Positions 1 through 6,938 of a stretch of DNA of 13,054 bases are shown one piece after another (position 1 is the first letter of the stretch; every line of letters begins with the position of its first letter). The position numbers and the translations under genes were made by a program. Source of the stretch: CAZMXI01 sp964570205 (GTDB lineage: Bacteria > Planctomycetota > Phycisphaerae > Tepidisphaerales > Tepidisphaeraceae); NCBI GenBank assembly GCA_964570205.1, contig CAZMXI010000140.1, forward strand, positions 1-13,054. The letters run 5' to 3'. The notes beneath the pieces were generated by a model. That model was not told where the DNA came from. It worked only from the letters and a program-made list of their open reading frames with translations, and ran no database searches.

Positions 1-9
1 TTCCGATCT
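1..9. other. Residual Illumina adapter sequence at contig edge
   Basis: The first nine bases, TTCCGATCT, are identical to the 3' end of the standard Illumina TruSeq adapter. A perfect 9-mer placed exactly at base 1 is very unlikely by chance (about 1 in 260,000). It probably marks a true contig end with untrimmed adapter, so genomic sequence would begin at about base 10. Bases 8-9 also supply two of the three bases of the apparent TAG stop of the first gene. Confidence 0.8.
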
Positions 10-496
10 ATTTGATCCGGGCCCGCACCTCGATCAAATCCCCAGCGCGGATCGGGTCGTTCACGCCGTCGCCGCCCAGGATGTGGAGTCGCCCCAGTTC
101 TGCCACCCACTGCGCATCGGTGTAACTGAAGACCGGGTCGCCCTTGAAAGGCAGGTTCCCGTAGTTCTGTCCCATCCAGCAGAAGGTGCCGCCGAAATCC
201 CCTCCTGCTTCCACGCTCTGGATGATCAACTCAGCCTCGCCACCCATGACGTACGCCTGATATCCGCTCGTGTAGCCAGGTGTCGGATCCAGCCAGTCCT
301 CGGTGTTCGCCAGCACGACCCCGCGCATACGCAGCGGAAAACCGCCGGCATAGGCGCTAGCGCCATTGTCGTTCACGGCCTGGTACGTCGAATGCCAGGT
401 ATAGGGCAGCGACTCCCACTCCACCGCAGCCACCTGGCCGCAACACATGCTCATCAACGCGATCACGCCAAGCCGTCTGATTCTCCACGCCCGCAT
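8..496 (-). CDS. Secreted hypothetical protein, 3'-truncated at contig edge
   Basis: The ATG at 496 has a strong ribosome site (GGAGG, 4 nt upstream) and starts a typical Sec signal peptide: basic MRAWRIRRLG, a hydrophobic stretch of about 12 residues, then a likely cleavage near QVAA-VEW. A GTG at 529 would add 11 residues without a better ribosome site. The mature part is rich in Gly, Trp and Tyr (NTEDWLDPTP, FCWMGQNYGNLP) and ends with RAGDLIEVRARIK. I recall larger planctomycete secreted proteins of this appearance but cannot name a domain or function. The visible stop (TAG, bases 10-8) uses two bases of the presumed adapter, so the 162-residue length is probably an artefact and the gene continues beyond the contig. 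It is divergent from the methyltransferase gene at 619. Confidence 0.7.
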   Translation of the reverse strand: MRAWRIRRLGVIALMSMCCGQVAAVEWESLPYTWHSTYQAVNDNGASAYAGGFPLRMRGVVLANTEDWLDPTPGYTSGYQAYVMGGEAELIIQSVEAGGDFGGTFCWMGQNYGNLPFKGDPVFSYTDAQWVAELGRLHILGGDGVNDPIRAGDLIEVRARIK

Positions 497-522
497 GGCT
501 CCTCCAGTCCGTTTCGTTCCCC

Positions 523-551
523 TTGACACCGCCCGCCGGCGGTATTACACA
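523..551 (+). promoter_or_regulatory. Candidate promoter of the methyltransferase gene with palindrome in spacer
   Basis: A perfect TTGACA lies at 523-528. A TATTAC (543-548, 14 nt spacer) or TACACA (546-551, 17 nt spacer) could serve as the -10 element. A 10-bp perfect palindrome, CCGCCGGCGG (533-542), sits in the spacer, where a bound repressor could block polymerase. The -10 match is poor, so this is tentative. It would give a leader of roughly 60 nt ahead of the TTG at 619. Confidence 0.3.
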
Positions 552-618
552 AGTTCAAAGATTATTACGATAGCAGCTTACGCCAACCACTGCAAGGATT
601 GCAGGAGTAGGGAGTCCT

Positions 619-1227
619 TTGATCGCCGACCCGCGTATTGCCTTCTTCGATCACCACGCCCCGACCTGGGATGCCCACGGCCCAGCCATTCACCAACAGA
701 TGGCACGGGTTGATTCACTCCAACCGCTTCTCGGACTACGGCCTGGGCAGGATACCCTGGAAATCGGCTGCGGCACCGGCCAATTCACCCCCTGGCTCGT
801 CCGAGCCGTCCGTCCAGGACGGGTCACCGCGATCGATTTCTCCCCCGCCATGATTGAGCGCGCCGCCGCCAGAGGAACCGTTGCGGATTTCCGCGTCGCC
901 GATATCTGCGCTGACGACCTCGGCCAGTCCCGCTTTGACATCGCCTTCTGCATGCACGCGTTCCCCCATTTTCGCGACCACGCCGCGGCCCTGCGGGCAA
1001 TCGCCCGCGCCCTCAGGCCCGCCGGCAAGCTCATGATTCTCCACCTCGTCGGCCGCGACAGAGTCGGCGCCATTCACCATGGCGCCGGCGGCGCCGTCGC
1101 CAACGATGTCCTTCCCCCCACGGCAGCCTGGCCGGGACTGCTCGCCGCGCCCGGCTTCCGGATCACTCAATTCGTCGACGAACCCAACCTGTTCCTCCTC
1201 GTCGCGTTCCTTGAACCATCCCCGTGA
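619..1227 (+). CDS. Class I SAM-dependent methyltransferase
   Basis: A 202-residue protein with the Rossmann methyltransferase fold. Motif I is LEIGCGTGQF (residues 47-56), which binds S-adenosylmethionine. The acidic residue ending strand 2 lies in AIDFSPAMIERA (71-82). The motif IV region is FDIAFCMHAFPHF (106-118), followed by the ALRPAGKLMILHL segment (131-143). A His/Gly-rich HLVGRDRVGAIHHG stretch (142-155) and VLPP follow, as in small stand-alone methyltransferases of unknown substrate. The start is TTG at 619, supported by GGAGT at 611-615; no in-frame ATG gives a complete N-terminus. It is cytosolic, stands alone and is divergent from the secreted protein gene. The substrate cannot be read from sequence. 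Confidence 0.88.
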   Translation: MIADPRIAFFDHHAPTWDAHGPAIHQQMARVDSLQPLLGLRPGQDTLEIGCGTGQFTPWLVRAVRPGRVTAIDFSPAMIERAAARGTVADFRVADICADDLGQSRFDIAFCMHAFPHFRDHAAALRAIARALRPAGKLMILHLVGRDRVGAIHHGAGGAVANDVLPPTAAWPGLLAAPGFRITQFVDEPNLFLLVAFLEPSP

Positions 1228-1257
1228 CCGCGAAAGCAAGCACGGCCACCATGCGGC

Positions 1258-1342
1258 GGGTCGTTCGACCCCGGATTCGCGACAGGAAGCCAAGCCGCCC
1301 GCACCTGACCAGTGCGCGCATTGCCCGACGGGGCCGCCCCGT
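1258..1342. terminator. Two GC-rich hairpins between convergent genes (weak terminator candidates)
   Basis: The 155-bp gap between the methyltransferase (+) and the GGDEF gene (-) holds two perfect short inverted repeats. They are GGGTCG/CGACCC at 1258-1271 and ACGGGG/CCCCGT at 1328-1342 with a 3-nt loop. Their position between converging genes fits transcription termination in either direction. Neither is followed by a T-run on either strand, so intrinsic termination is uncertain. Confidence 0.3.
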
Positions 1343-1382
1343 AGGCCACAATGCTCAGCCGCCGGGTCAGCCGCTTATGCAA

Positions 1383-2486
1383 TCACCCGTTCCCTACTTC
1401 TACACGGGCCAGCATCACGATCTGGTTGCGTCCCGCCTCTTTCGCCCGGTATAGGGCTGTGTCCGCCTTCGCCACGAGCTGATCAGCGTGAGCAGCCCCG
1501 TCGCTGGAAAGCGCTGCAACACCGGCCGACATCGTCACGCCCCGCTCTCGCTTGAGGATCCCCGCAGAGGCCGCGAAGAACTCTTCCCGAATGCGCTGCA
1601 CCACCCGCGCCGCCTCCTCGGCACTGGCGTGAGGCAGCAGCAATACGAACTCATCGCCACCGTATCGCGCTGCGACGTCCATGCGGCGCATGTTCGCCTG
1701 GATGACCTTTCCTGCCATCACCAGCAGTTCATCACCGATCTGGTGCCCGTACGAGTCGTTCAGTTGTTTATACCCGTCCAGGTCGATCATGACGCACGCC
1801 ATGTCCTTGCGATATCGCTGTGCTTCGGCGAAGAGCTGCTCCAGAAGCTGTCCGAAATGCCGGCGGTTGTACAGCCTCGTCAGCGGATCCGTCGCCGCCA
1901 GTTCCTCTACGCGTTGGAGCGACTGTTGGAGCTGCTCGTTGCGCTCGCGAAGCTGGCTTGCCGCTCGCTCCAGTTCATCGCGCAACGACTCGTTCTCCCG
2001 CTTGATCTTCGCAATCGTCAGGTTCTTCTCCACCACCAGCGGAATAGTGAACAGATACTCGCCGAACTTCACGACATAATCCGTCGCCCCCCGCCGGATC
2101 GCGTCCGCTGCGATCGTCCCCACATTCTCTCCGGTCACCATCAGCACCGGAGTGGAGCACCGTTGCACGATCTCTTCCAGAACCTCCATCCCGCTGCCGT
2201 CGGGCAGATTGTAGTCGCATAGAATCAGATCGAACGAACCGACATCCTCAGCCAGAGCGGATGCCTTCGTGCCCACTCCAGTGACCGTTCCCTTGCCGAA
2301 GTAGTCCTCCAGCGTCTCCCGCATCAGGTCAAGCTGGTCGGGGTCGTCTTCGATGATGAGCAGCTTCAGCTTCGTCACTTCGCTTCCGTTTCCAACAGTG
2401 CTCGTCCCGCCTGTCTTCATATCTACGATACAACCGCCAATCAGGGCAAACGCTTGCCCTGCTTGCCCCAACGTCACCGCCGGCAC
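1383..2486 (-). CDS. Response regulator with GGDEF diguanylate cyclase output
   Basis: A 367-residue REC-coiled coil-GGDEF protein. The receiver spans about residues 41-155: acidic pocket E46/D47/D48, phosphoacceptor D91 in LILCDYNLPDG, switch T118 and K140. A helical linker (about 160-197) leads to the cyclase domain (about 198-362), beginning ATDPLTRLYNRR. The catalytic motif RYGGDEF (274-280) is intact, and RRMD (267-270) lies exactly five residues before GGDEF, the standard c-di-GMP inhibitory I-site. It should convert two GTP to cyclic di-GMP under phosphorylation control. The GTG at 2486 overlaps the upstream regulator gene by 13 nt. A GTG at 2477 (GTGA overlap) or ATG at 2420 are alternative starts that keep the whole receiver. 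It is the last gene of the TIR-kinase-regulator operon; the histidine kinase there is the likely phosphodonor. Confidence 0.93.
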   Translation of the reverse strand: MPAVTLGQAGQAFALIGGCIVDMKTGGTSTVGNGSEVTKLKLLIIEDDPDQLDLMRETLEDYFGKGTVTGVGTKASALAEDVGSFDLILCDYNLPDGSGMEVLEEIVQRCSTPVLMVTGENVGTIAADAIRRGATDYVVKFGEYLFTIPLVVEKNLTIAKIKRENESLRDELERAASQLRERNEQLQQSLQRVEELAATDPLTRLYNRRHFGQLLEQLFAEAQRYRKDMACVMIDLDGYKQLNDSYGHQIGDELLVMAGKVIQANMRRMDVAARYGGDEFVLLLPHASAEEAARVVQRIREEFFAASAGILKRERGVTMSAGVAALSSDGAAHADQLVAKADTALYRAKEAGRNQIVMLARVEVGNG

Positions 2487-2980
2487 AGATCCGCCGGAAG
2501 GTGATGGTCCGGGTGCTGGTGGATGCGCATCCAGTAATCGGTGCTTGCCAGCACCGTTCTCAGGAACTGCTCTGCGTTGGCCGGTTTCAGCGTGTAGCTG
2601 TTAGCGCCGCTCCGCGCCGCCTGTTGCATCTGACGCTCATCCGCCAGACCCGTCATCATCACGACGGGAATGTCTCGGTGCGCCGGTGAACTCTTGATCT
2701 GCTTCAGCACATCCTGACCGGTCATCCCTGGCATCTCGATGTCCAGGTAGATGAGTCCCGGCCGGGGCGCCTGCGCAAACCTGCCTCGCTGGAAGACGAA
2801 GTCCAGGGCCTCACTGCCGTCGGCCGCCTCGTGCACCGCGTTGGATATCTTGCATTGCGAGATGGCTTCCCGGATCAGCATCCGGCAGTCCGGATCATCA
2901 TCCACCAGCAGAATGACGATCGGCTCCTGCGTTCTACTCGCTGCCCTCGCCACAACCCTTGATTCAACCGCAGCCGTCAT
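2474..2980 (-). CDS. Single-domain CheY/Rcp1-like response regulator
   Basis: A 168-residue receiver with no output domain. Visible are the acidic triplet D27-D29 in LLVDDDPD, phosphoacceptor D80 in LIYLDIEMPGMTG, switch T110 in VVMMTGLAD and K132-P133 in YTLKPAN. The TDYWMRIHQHP tail after the last helix resembles Rcp1-type regulators paired with phytochrome-like or hybrid kinases. It probably works as a phosphate shuttle or protein-binding switch in the cytoplasm. The ATG at 2980 has a good ribosome site (GGAGG, 5 nt upstream). It starts 15 nt after the histidine kinase stop and overlaps the GGDEF regulator downstream, so all three are likely co-translated. Its partner is not visible; candidates are the TIR-like protein or the second regulator. 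Confidence 0.92.
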   Translation of the reverse strand: MTAAVESRVVARAASRTQEPIVILLVDDDPDCRMLIREAISQCKISNAVHEAADGSEALDFVFQRGRFAQAPRPGLIYLDIEMPGMTGQDVLKQIKSSPAHRDIPVVMMTGLADERQMQQAARSGANSYTLKPANAEQFLRTVLASTDYWMRIHQHPDHHLPADLCRR

Positions 2981-2995
2981 ACGTCCTCCAGCAAC

Positions 2996-4879
2996 TTACG
3001 CCGCCACCGCCGGGTCTTCGCCCGAAGCCTGTCGCGGCATCGCATCGCGGCGGATCGTGAAGCGGAATGCGCAGCCCTTCCCCGGCTCGCTTTCCACCCA
3101 GATCCTCCCGCCGTACGTCTCGATGATGCTCTTCACGCTCGCCAAGCCCACACCCTTGCCCGAGATGTTCCGCTCCGCGGCGGTCTTCCCGCGTCGAAAG
3201 ACATAGAACACCTTGTCCAGGTCTTCGGGCTCGATTCCGATTCCCGTATCGCGGACACAGAATTCGGCCTCGTCCCCGCGGTCGCGGCACGACACACGAA
3301 TCTCCCGCGTCGGGCCGTCGCCCATGTACTTGATCGCGTTGTCGATCAGGTTTTGGAACACCTGCCGGAGCCGCGCCCTCTCGCAGGTCATCACGGGCAG
3401 CTTGCCCTCGACGGTCAGCGATATGCGGCGCTGTTTCAGGTCTTCGTCAAAGACGTCCGTCAGTTCCCGCACCAGTGCATCCAGGTCCACGCTCTCGTGC
3501 TTCTGCCGGCGGGTCTTGATCCGGCTCAGCTCCAGCAGTTCGGCAATCAGATCCGTCTCCACCTGTACGTTCTTCTGGATCCGCTCCAGCCGATGGATCA
3601 CGTCTTCCTCGAACTTCTCCCGGTGTTTCATCAGCAGCATCGCCGCCATGCCCCCGATGTTCCGCAGGGGCGCGTTCAGGTCATGCGAGACCGCGCGAAG
3701 GAAATCTTCCTTTTCGGCAATCTCGGCCGACAACCGACGATTCGAACTGGCCAGTTCCTCGGTCCTGATCGCCACTTTCTGCTCCAGCCCTCGATTGGCC
3801 TCGGCGAGCTGTTCGTTGGCCACCTTCAACGCCTCCCTGTGCTCTCGAATGCGCTGAACCATCTCGTTGAAGGAGCGGGCAAGCATCCCAATCTCGTCTT
3901 TGCGCCCCGTCGCTACCACGCGCGTGTCGTAATATCCCGCGGCGATGCGGTCCGTCGCCGCCACAAGTTGCCGGATCGGCTGGAAAATGCGGTGAATCAT
4001 CGCCGACGCCAAAGGCAGGCTTAGCACCACCAGCAGGCAGCCCAGCGCAATGCTGATCAGAATCACCCGCTGCATCTGCGCCTGCTCGCTGTTCTGCGAG
4101 ATGCCCACGGTCAGGTATCCAAGCAGCCGCGTGTTCCCACCCCGCCCATCGCCCATGCTGTCGAACACCGGCGCCGTCACCTGTAGAAACGCCCCCAGCG
4201 ACGGCTCCGACCGCGATTGGACCTTCATCAGCTCCTGAGGGTTGAGGTGATATGGGCCGGCCTCCGAGCCGTGCCGCGACATCAGGTCCGGGTCCCTGCA
4301 GGATGTCGCGATCGGTTTGCCCGATGCGTCGTAGAATACCACCAGCACGATGTTGCGGCTTCGGAGCAGGTCCCGACCAAGCTGCTCCAGTTGCGCTGTG
4401 CCATGCGTCTCGTAGGGCGCCTGCGCCGCCATCGCCAGCGTCTGCGCGATCTGCCTCGCCTGTTCGCCCAGAATGTCCGCCAGGGTGTCACGGCTTCGAT
4501 GAAGCAACAGCCAGGATGCCGACGCAACACCCGCGATCAACAGCAGCGTGAACGCCAGCATGAGCTGCCGCTGCAGGCCCAGGCGAGACACCAGGACGCG
4601 CGAAAGGCTACGCCCTGCCCCCACCTGTGGTTTCGAGGTTGGCGAAGATGCACCATCCATGTCTTGCGCGGACGAATCCGCTCCTGGTTCATCGTCGCCG
4701 TCATGAACTGACTTAATCTGCGGCCGTTCGCACACAGAGACCAACGTTGCAGGGCGCGGGCTGTGGCTCTCCCGCGATGCTGCCGCCGGAATCCCCAGGG
4801 CTGATTCCCCCCTGCACATCACCAGGTCCGCCCGTATGCACAGAGGCCGCGTTGTCCCGGTCCCAACCGCCTTCAGCAC
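2996..4879 (-). CDS. Membrane sensor histidine kinase (sensor-HAMP-HisKA-HATPase)
   Basis: A complete kinase, 627 residues from the GTG at 4879. Order: a low-complexity N-terminal extension (1-90), TM1 (about 106-127), an extracytoplasmic sensor (128-270) with Cache/PAS-like features (VLVVFYDASGKPIATS, LLGYLTVGIS), TM2 (271-293), HAMP (about 294-346), coiled coil (347-395), HisKA with H399 in RAVSHDLNAPLRN, then the ATPase. ATPase motifs are the N box NLIDNAIKY (510-518), G1 DTGIGI (544-549) and G2 GKGVGL (574-579). The asymmetric HDLNAPLR box is typical of kinases that pair with CheY-like single receivers. The GTG overlaps the upstream TIR-like gene stop by 7 nt but has no clear ribosome site. 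An ATG at 4660 (residue 74) would remove most of the extension and is a real alternative. It should phosphorylate the two receivers encoded downstream. The ligand is unknown. Confidence 0.93.
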   Translation of the reverse strand: MLKAVGTGTTRPLCIRADLVMCRGESALGIPAAASRESHSPRPATLVSVCERPQIKSVHDGDDEPGADSSAQDMDGASSPTSKPQVGAGRSLSRVLVSRLGLQRQLMLAFTLLLIAGVASASWLLLHRSRDTLADILGEQARQIAQTLAMAAQAPYETHGTAQLEQLGRDLLRSRNIVLVVFYDASGKPIATSCRDPDLMSRHGSEAGPYHLNPQELMKVQSRSEPSLGAFLQVTAPVFDSMGDGRGGNTRLLGYLTVGISQNSEQAQMQRVILISIALGCLLVVLSLPLASAMIHRIFQPIRQLVAATDRIAAGYYDTRVVATGRKDEIGMLARSFNEMVQRIREHREALKVANEQLAEANRGLEQKVAIRTEELASSNRRLSAEIAEKEDFLRAVSHDLNAPLRNIGGMAAMLLMKHREKFEEDVIHRLERIQKNVQVETDLIAELLELSRIKTRRQKHESVDLDALVRELTDVFDEDLKQRRISLTVEGKLPVMTCERARLRQVFQNLIDNAIKYMGDGPTREIRVSCRDRGDEAEFCVRDTGIGIEPEDLDKVFYVFRRGKTAAERNISGKGVGLASVKSIIETYGGRIWVESEPGKGCAFRFTIRRDAMPRQASGEDPAVAA

Positions 4880-5829
4880 AGGCGATTGAGGTCTATGTCG
4901 ATGCCCGATCGCTTGAGCTGACGGGCGAGTTGAAGTTGCCAGCCCTCCGCGGGATCAACCGGAATGTACAGCACTCCGTGATCGTCATAGGCCAGCGGTT
5001 CATTGCCGCTGTGGAGAATGACGACGCGGGCAGCGCCAAGCCGGCCGACACAGTAGCCCAACTCAAATGTCCATCGCTGGCAGGAGGCAGACACCGTATC
5101 GTTATCGGACCGTCGCAGCGAGGCAACATCATCCGGCGTCGGCAGGAGAACGGCGAACGAGATTGCCTGCTGGGCGAGACGGGTCACCAGCCCTCGAGTG
5201 CCGTCGCCCTCGTCGGCCACGAGAGTCAGATCGTACCCCAGCATCTGGACGAAACTGCGAAGTGAGCTTTCAACAGCTTCGTTTCGCGCATGCACGATCA
5301 AGGCAGCGCCGCTGGCCACCGGTTGCGAAGGCTGCTTCGCGGACGCGACGCTCACCGGCGTCGAAGGAGGATCCATCAGCAACATTTCGTCGGCCCTCTT
5401 TGAAGACAGTTCCGGCCCGGAGATCGAACCGGAAGAAGCATCCTCGCCGCGCCGCGCGCGGACGACTTCGGAGGCATCCTGGATATACTGCCGGATTTCC
5501 ACGAGGCGATTCAGGCGCTGGACAACCTCATCGTGGAAGTGCTCGATGAACTGGCTGAGGCCGGCATACTCCGGCAGAATCTTGCCGGTCCACCGGTTGA
5601 AGAGTTCTGCCGCCTCGTTGGTGTCAAACATCTGGGTCAAGAGTGCGGATGTGAACTGGGTCCAGTCGGCCCTGAGGCCGCGGGCCTTCTCAAGCTCGGC
5701 GGCCGAGCGGATGCGCAATTCGCCGAGTGCGACGCCCTTCTGGATCTGCGCCTTGATCATCTTCATCGCCTCATCGCGGGCGATGGCGAGATTGCAGGCC
5801 AGGGTCCGGTCAAGCAGTTCCGTGGTCAC
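4873..5829 (-). CDS. TIR-like domain protein (PF10137-type) with helical N-terminal domain
   Basis: A 318-residue cytosolic protein. Residues 1-127 are predicted helical with no domain I can name with confidence. Residues 128-174 are a polar Ser/Pro-rich linker. Residues 175-318 match the TIR-like family (PF10137/COG4271) by these landmarks: ALIVHARNEA (176-185), LLPTPDDV (228-235), WTFELGYCVGRLG (253-265), GVLYIPVD (285-292), GWQLQLARQLKRSGIDIDLN (296-315). E256 in FELGY aligns with the presumed catalytic glutamate of TIR NAD hydrolases. Some usual residues differ: VHAR for VHGH, GTRGLVTRL where an acidic residue is common, and AYDD for PSD. NAD cleavage is therefore possible but unproven. 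The start is GTG at 5829 with a strong GGAGGT ribosome site. It leads the operon with the kinase and two regulators, which suggests control by, or input to, that phosphorelay. Confidence 0.85.
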   Translation of the reverse strand: MTTELLDRTLACNLAIARDEAMKMIKAQIQKGVALGELRIRSAAELEKARGLRADWTQFTSALLTQMFDTNEAAELFNRWTGKILPEYAGLSQFIEHFHDEVVQRLNRLVEIRQYIQDASEVVRARRGEDASSGSISGPELSSKRADEMLLMDPPSTPVSVASAKQPSQPVASGAALIVHARNEAVESSLRSFVQMLGYDLTLVADEGDGTRGLVTRLAQQAISFAVLLPTPDDVASLRRSDNDTVSASCQRWTFELGYCVGRLGAARVVILHSGNEPLAYDDHGVLYIPVDPAEGWQLQLARQLKRSGIDIDLNRLC

Positions 5830-5959
5830 GTCGCACCTCCGTAACAGACACTTCGCGGCCGAGTACAGCGAGGCCGCCTAAGGATCATTTCGGATACATT
5901 GGAGGTTGGGGCAAACCGGGTTGGCAGGGATGAATACATCAGGGGCGGAGGTTATGCGG

Positions 5960-5980
5960 AAAATGCCGGAAAGACCGGCA
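5960..5980 (-). terminator. Rho-independent terminator of the TSUP permease gene
   Basis: On the minus strand the stem TGCCGG/CCGGCA has a 5-nt loop (TCTTT) and is followed at once by TTTT (bases 5963-5960). It lies 25 nt past the permease stop and before the TIR-like operon, so it separates the two transcription units. The stem is only 6 bp, so efficiency may be modest. Confidence 0.6.
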
Positions 5981-6005
5981 CAATCAGCATGACCGGAACT
6001 GCACG

Positions 6006-6938
6006 TCAGATGCCCTTGCCCTGGATCAGTGCCCACACACCGAGCGCGATGATGGCCAGGCCCATGAGACGCTTCACGAGTTGCGCTGGAAGCCTGCGCA
6101 GCGTCACGGCCGAGAGCGGCGTGCTCAGCAAGGCCCCGCAGCATAGGGGAACCAGCAGGAACAGGGGAATGGTGCGGCCGGAGACATAAAAGCCCGTCAC
6201 GGCTGCGATGCAGACAATCGCCTCGGCAATGGCGGTCGTGGCGACCGCGGTGCGCACCGGCATGCCCACAAGGACCTGTCCGCCGGCGACCAACGGCCCA
6301 TAACCTCCGCCGCTGAACGCCTTGTTGAAGGCGGCGATGCCGGCGAGGATTCCGACGTTGCGCATGCGGAAGCTGATTTCAAGCCGGCGCGCGACAAGCA
6401 TGAAGATGCCGATCGCGATGACCATGATTGTAACGCCGACCCGAAGGTAAGCCGCCTTCACATTCACCGCAAGGAGCATGGTGACGAAAGCCACAATGAG
6501 CCCAACACCCCCCATTATCAGACCTGCGTTGCGGGCACGGTGATCCTCCCAGAAATCCACGTTGCCGGAGCGATGGTGGAATACCACCGCGGCAATATTC
6601 GCCAACAACTGGCTAAGCAGTGCGGCTGCAACAACCCGTTTGACGTCATAGCCGAGGATTAGAAGGACCGGCGTAAGGGTCGTGCCGTACCCCATGCCAA
6701 TCGTGGCATCCATGAATTCGCATGCGAGCGCCAGGAGGAGCAGGACCAGGGTCGAATATGCCACCGGAGGTGAAACCTGCGAATGGGCGGCAAGCCAGCC
6801 GTATTGAGCATCGAGGATTGCCAACAGCGCGGCACTCCCGGCCATTACCAGCCAGAGAATGACCTTCCAGGGGGCCAGGCGGGCGGGCGTCTTCTGGATG
6901 TCCTGAATTTCCAACGGCTTGCAAACTACTTGGGTCAT
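6006..6938 (-). CDS. TauE/SafE (TSUP) family permease
   Basis: A 310-residue inner-membrane protein with about eight hydrophobic segments. It shows the two inverted family signatures: FMDATIGMGYGTTLTPVLLILG (split as residues 75-84 and 85-96) and FNKAFSGGGYGPLVAGG (204-220). TSUP proteins export or import sulfite, sulfoacetate or other small anions; the substrate here cannot be assigned. The N-terminal 25 residues are polar and precede TM1 (about 26-43). The start is the ATG at 6938: GGAGG lies 10 nt upstream of it. The GTG at 6947, three codons earlier, is only 1 nt from the same ribosome site and is unlikely. It is monocistronic, with a terminator downstream and a candidate promoter at 7011-7038. 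No sulfur metabolism gene lies next to it. Confidence 0.9.
   Translation of the reverse strand: MTQVVCKPLEIQDIQKTPARLAPWKVILWLVMAGSAALLAILDAQYGWLAAHSQVSPPVAYSTLVLLLLALACEFMDATIGMGYGTTLTPVLLILGYDVKRVVAAALLSQLLANIAAVVFHHRSGNVDFWEDHRARNAGLIMGGVGLIVAFVTMLLAVNVKAAYLRVGVTIMVIAIGIFMLVARRLEISFRMRNVGILAGIAAFNKAFSGGGYGPLVAGGQVLVGMPVRTAVATTAIAEAIVCIAAVTGFYVSGRTIPLFLLVPLCCGALLSTPLSAVTLRRLPAQLVKRLMGLAIIALGVWALIQGKGI

Noticed and set aside
1224..1382. Small ORFs between the convergent methyltransferase and GGDEF genes
   Set aside because: Several short frames (for example 1224-1454 plus, 1163-1351 minus) overlap the real genes, lack ribosome sites and have arginine/proline-rich shadow composition.
1488..2222. 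244-residue plus-strand frame antisense to the GGDEF gene
   Set aside because: The opposite strand carries intact REC and GGDEF domains; this frame has no domain and no start signal.
3353..4024. 223-residue plus-strand frame antisense to the histidine kinase
   Set aside because: It is a shadow of the HAMP-HisKA-ATPase coding region; no motif or start signal.
4873..5829. Classification as a CBASS or Pycsar anti-phage system
   Set aside because: Only the TIR-like domain supports it. No CD-NTase, Pycsar cyclase, Cap2/Cap3-type or other defence gene is within the window, so the label would be unsupported.
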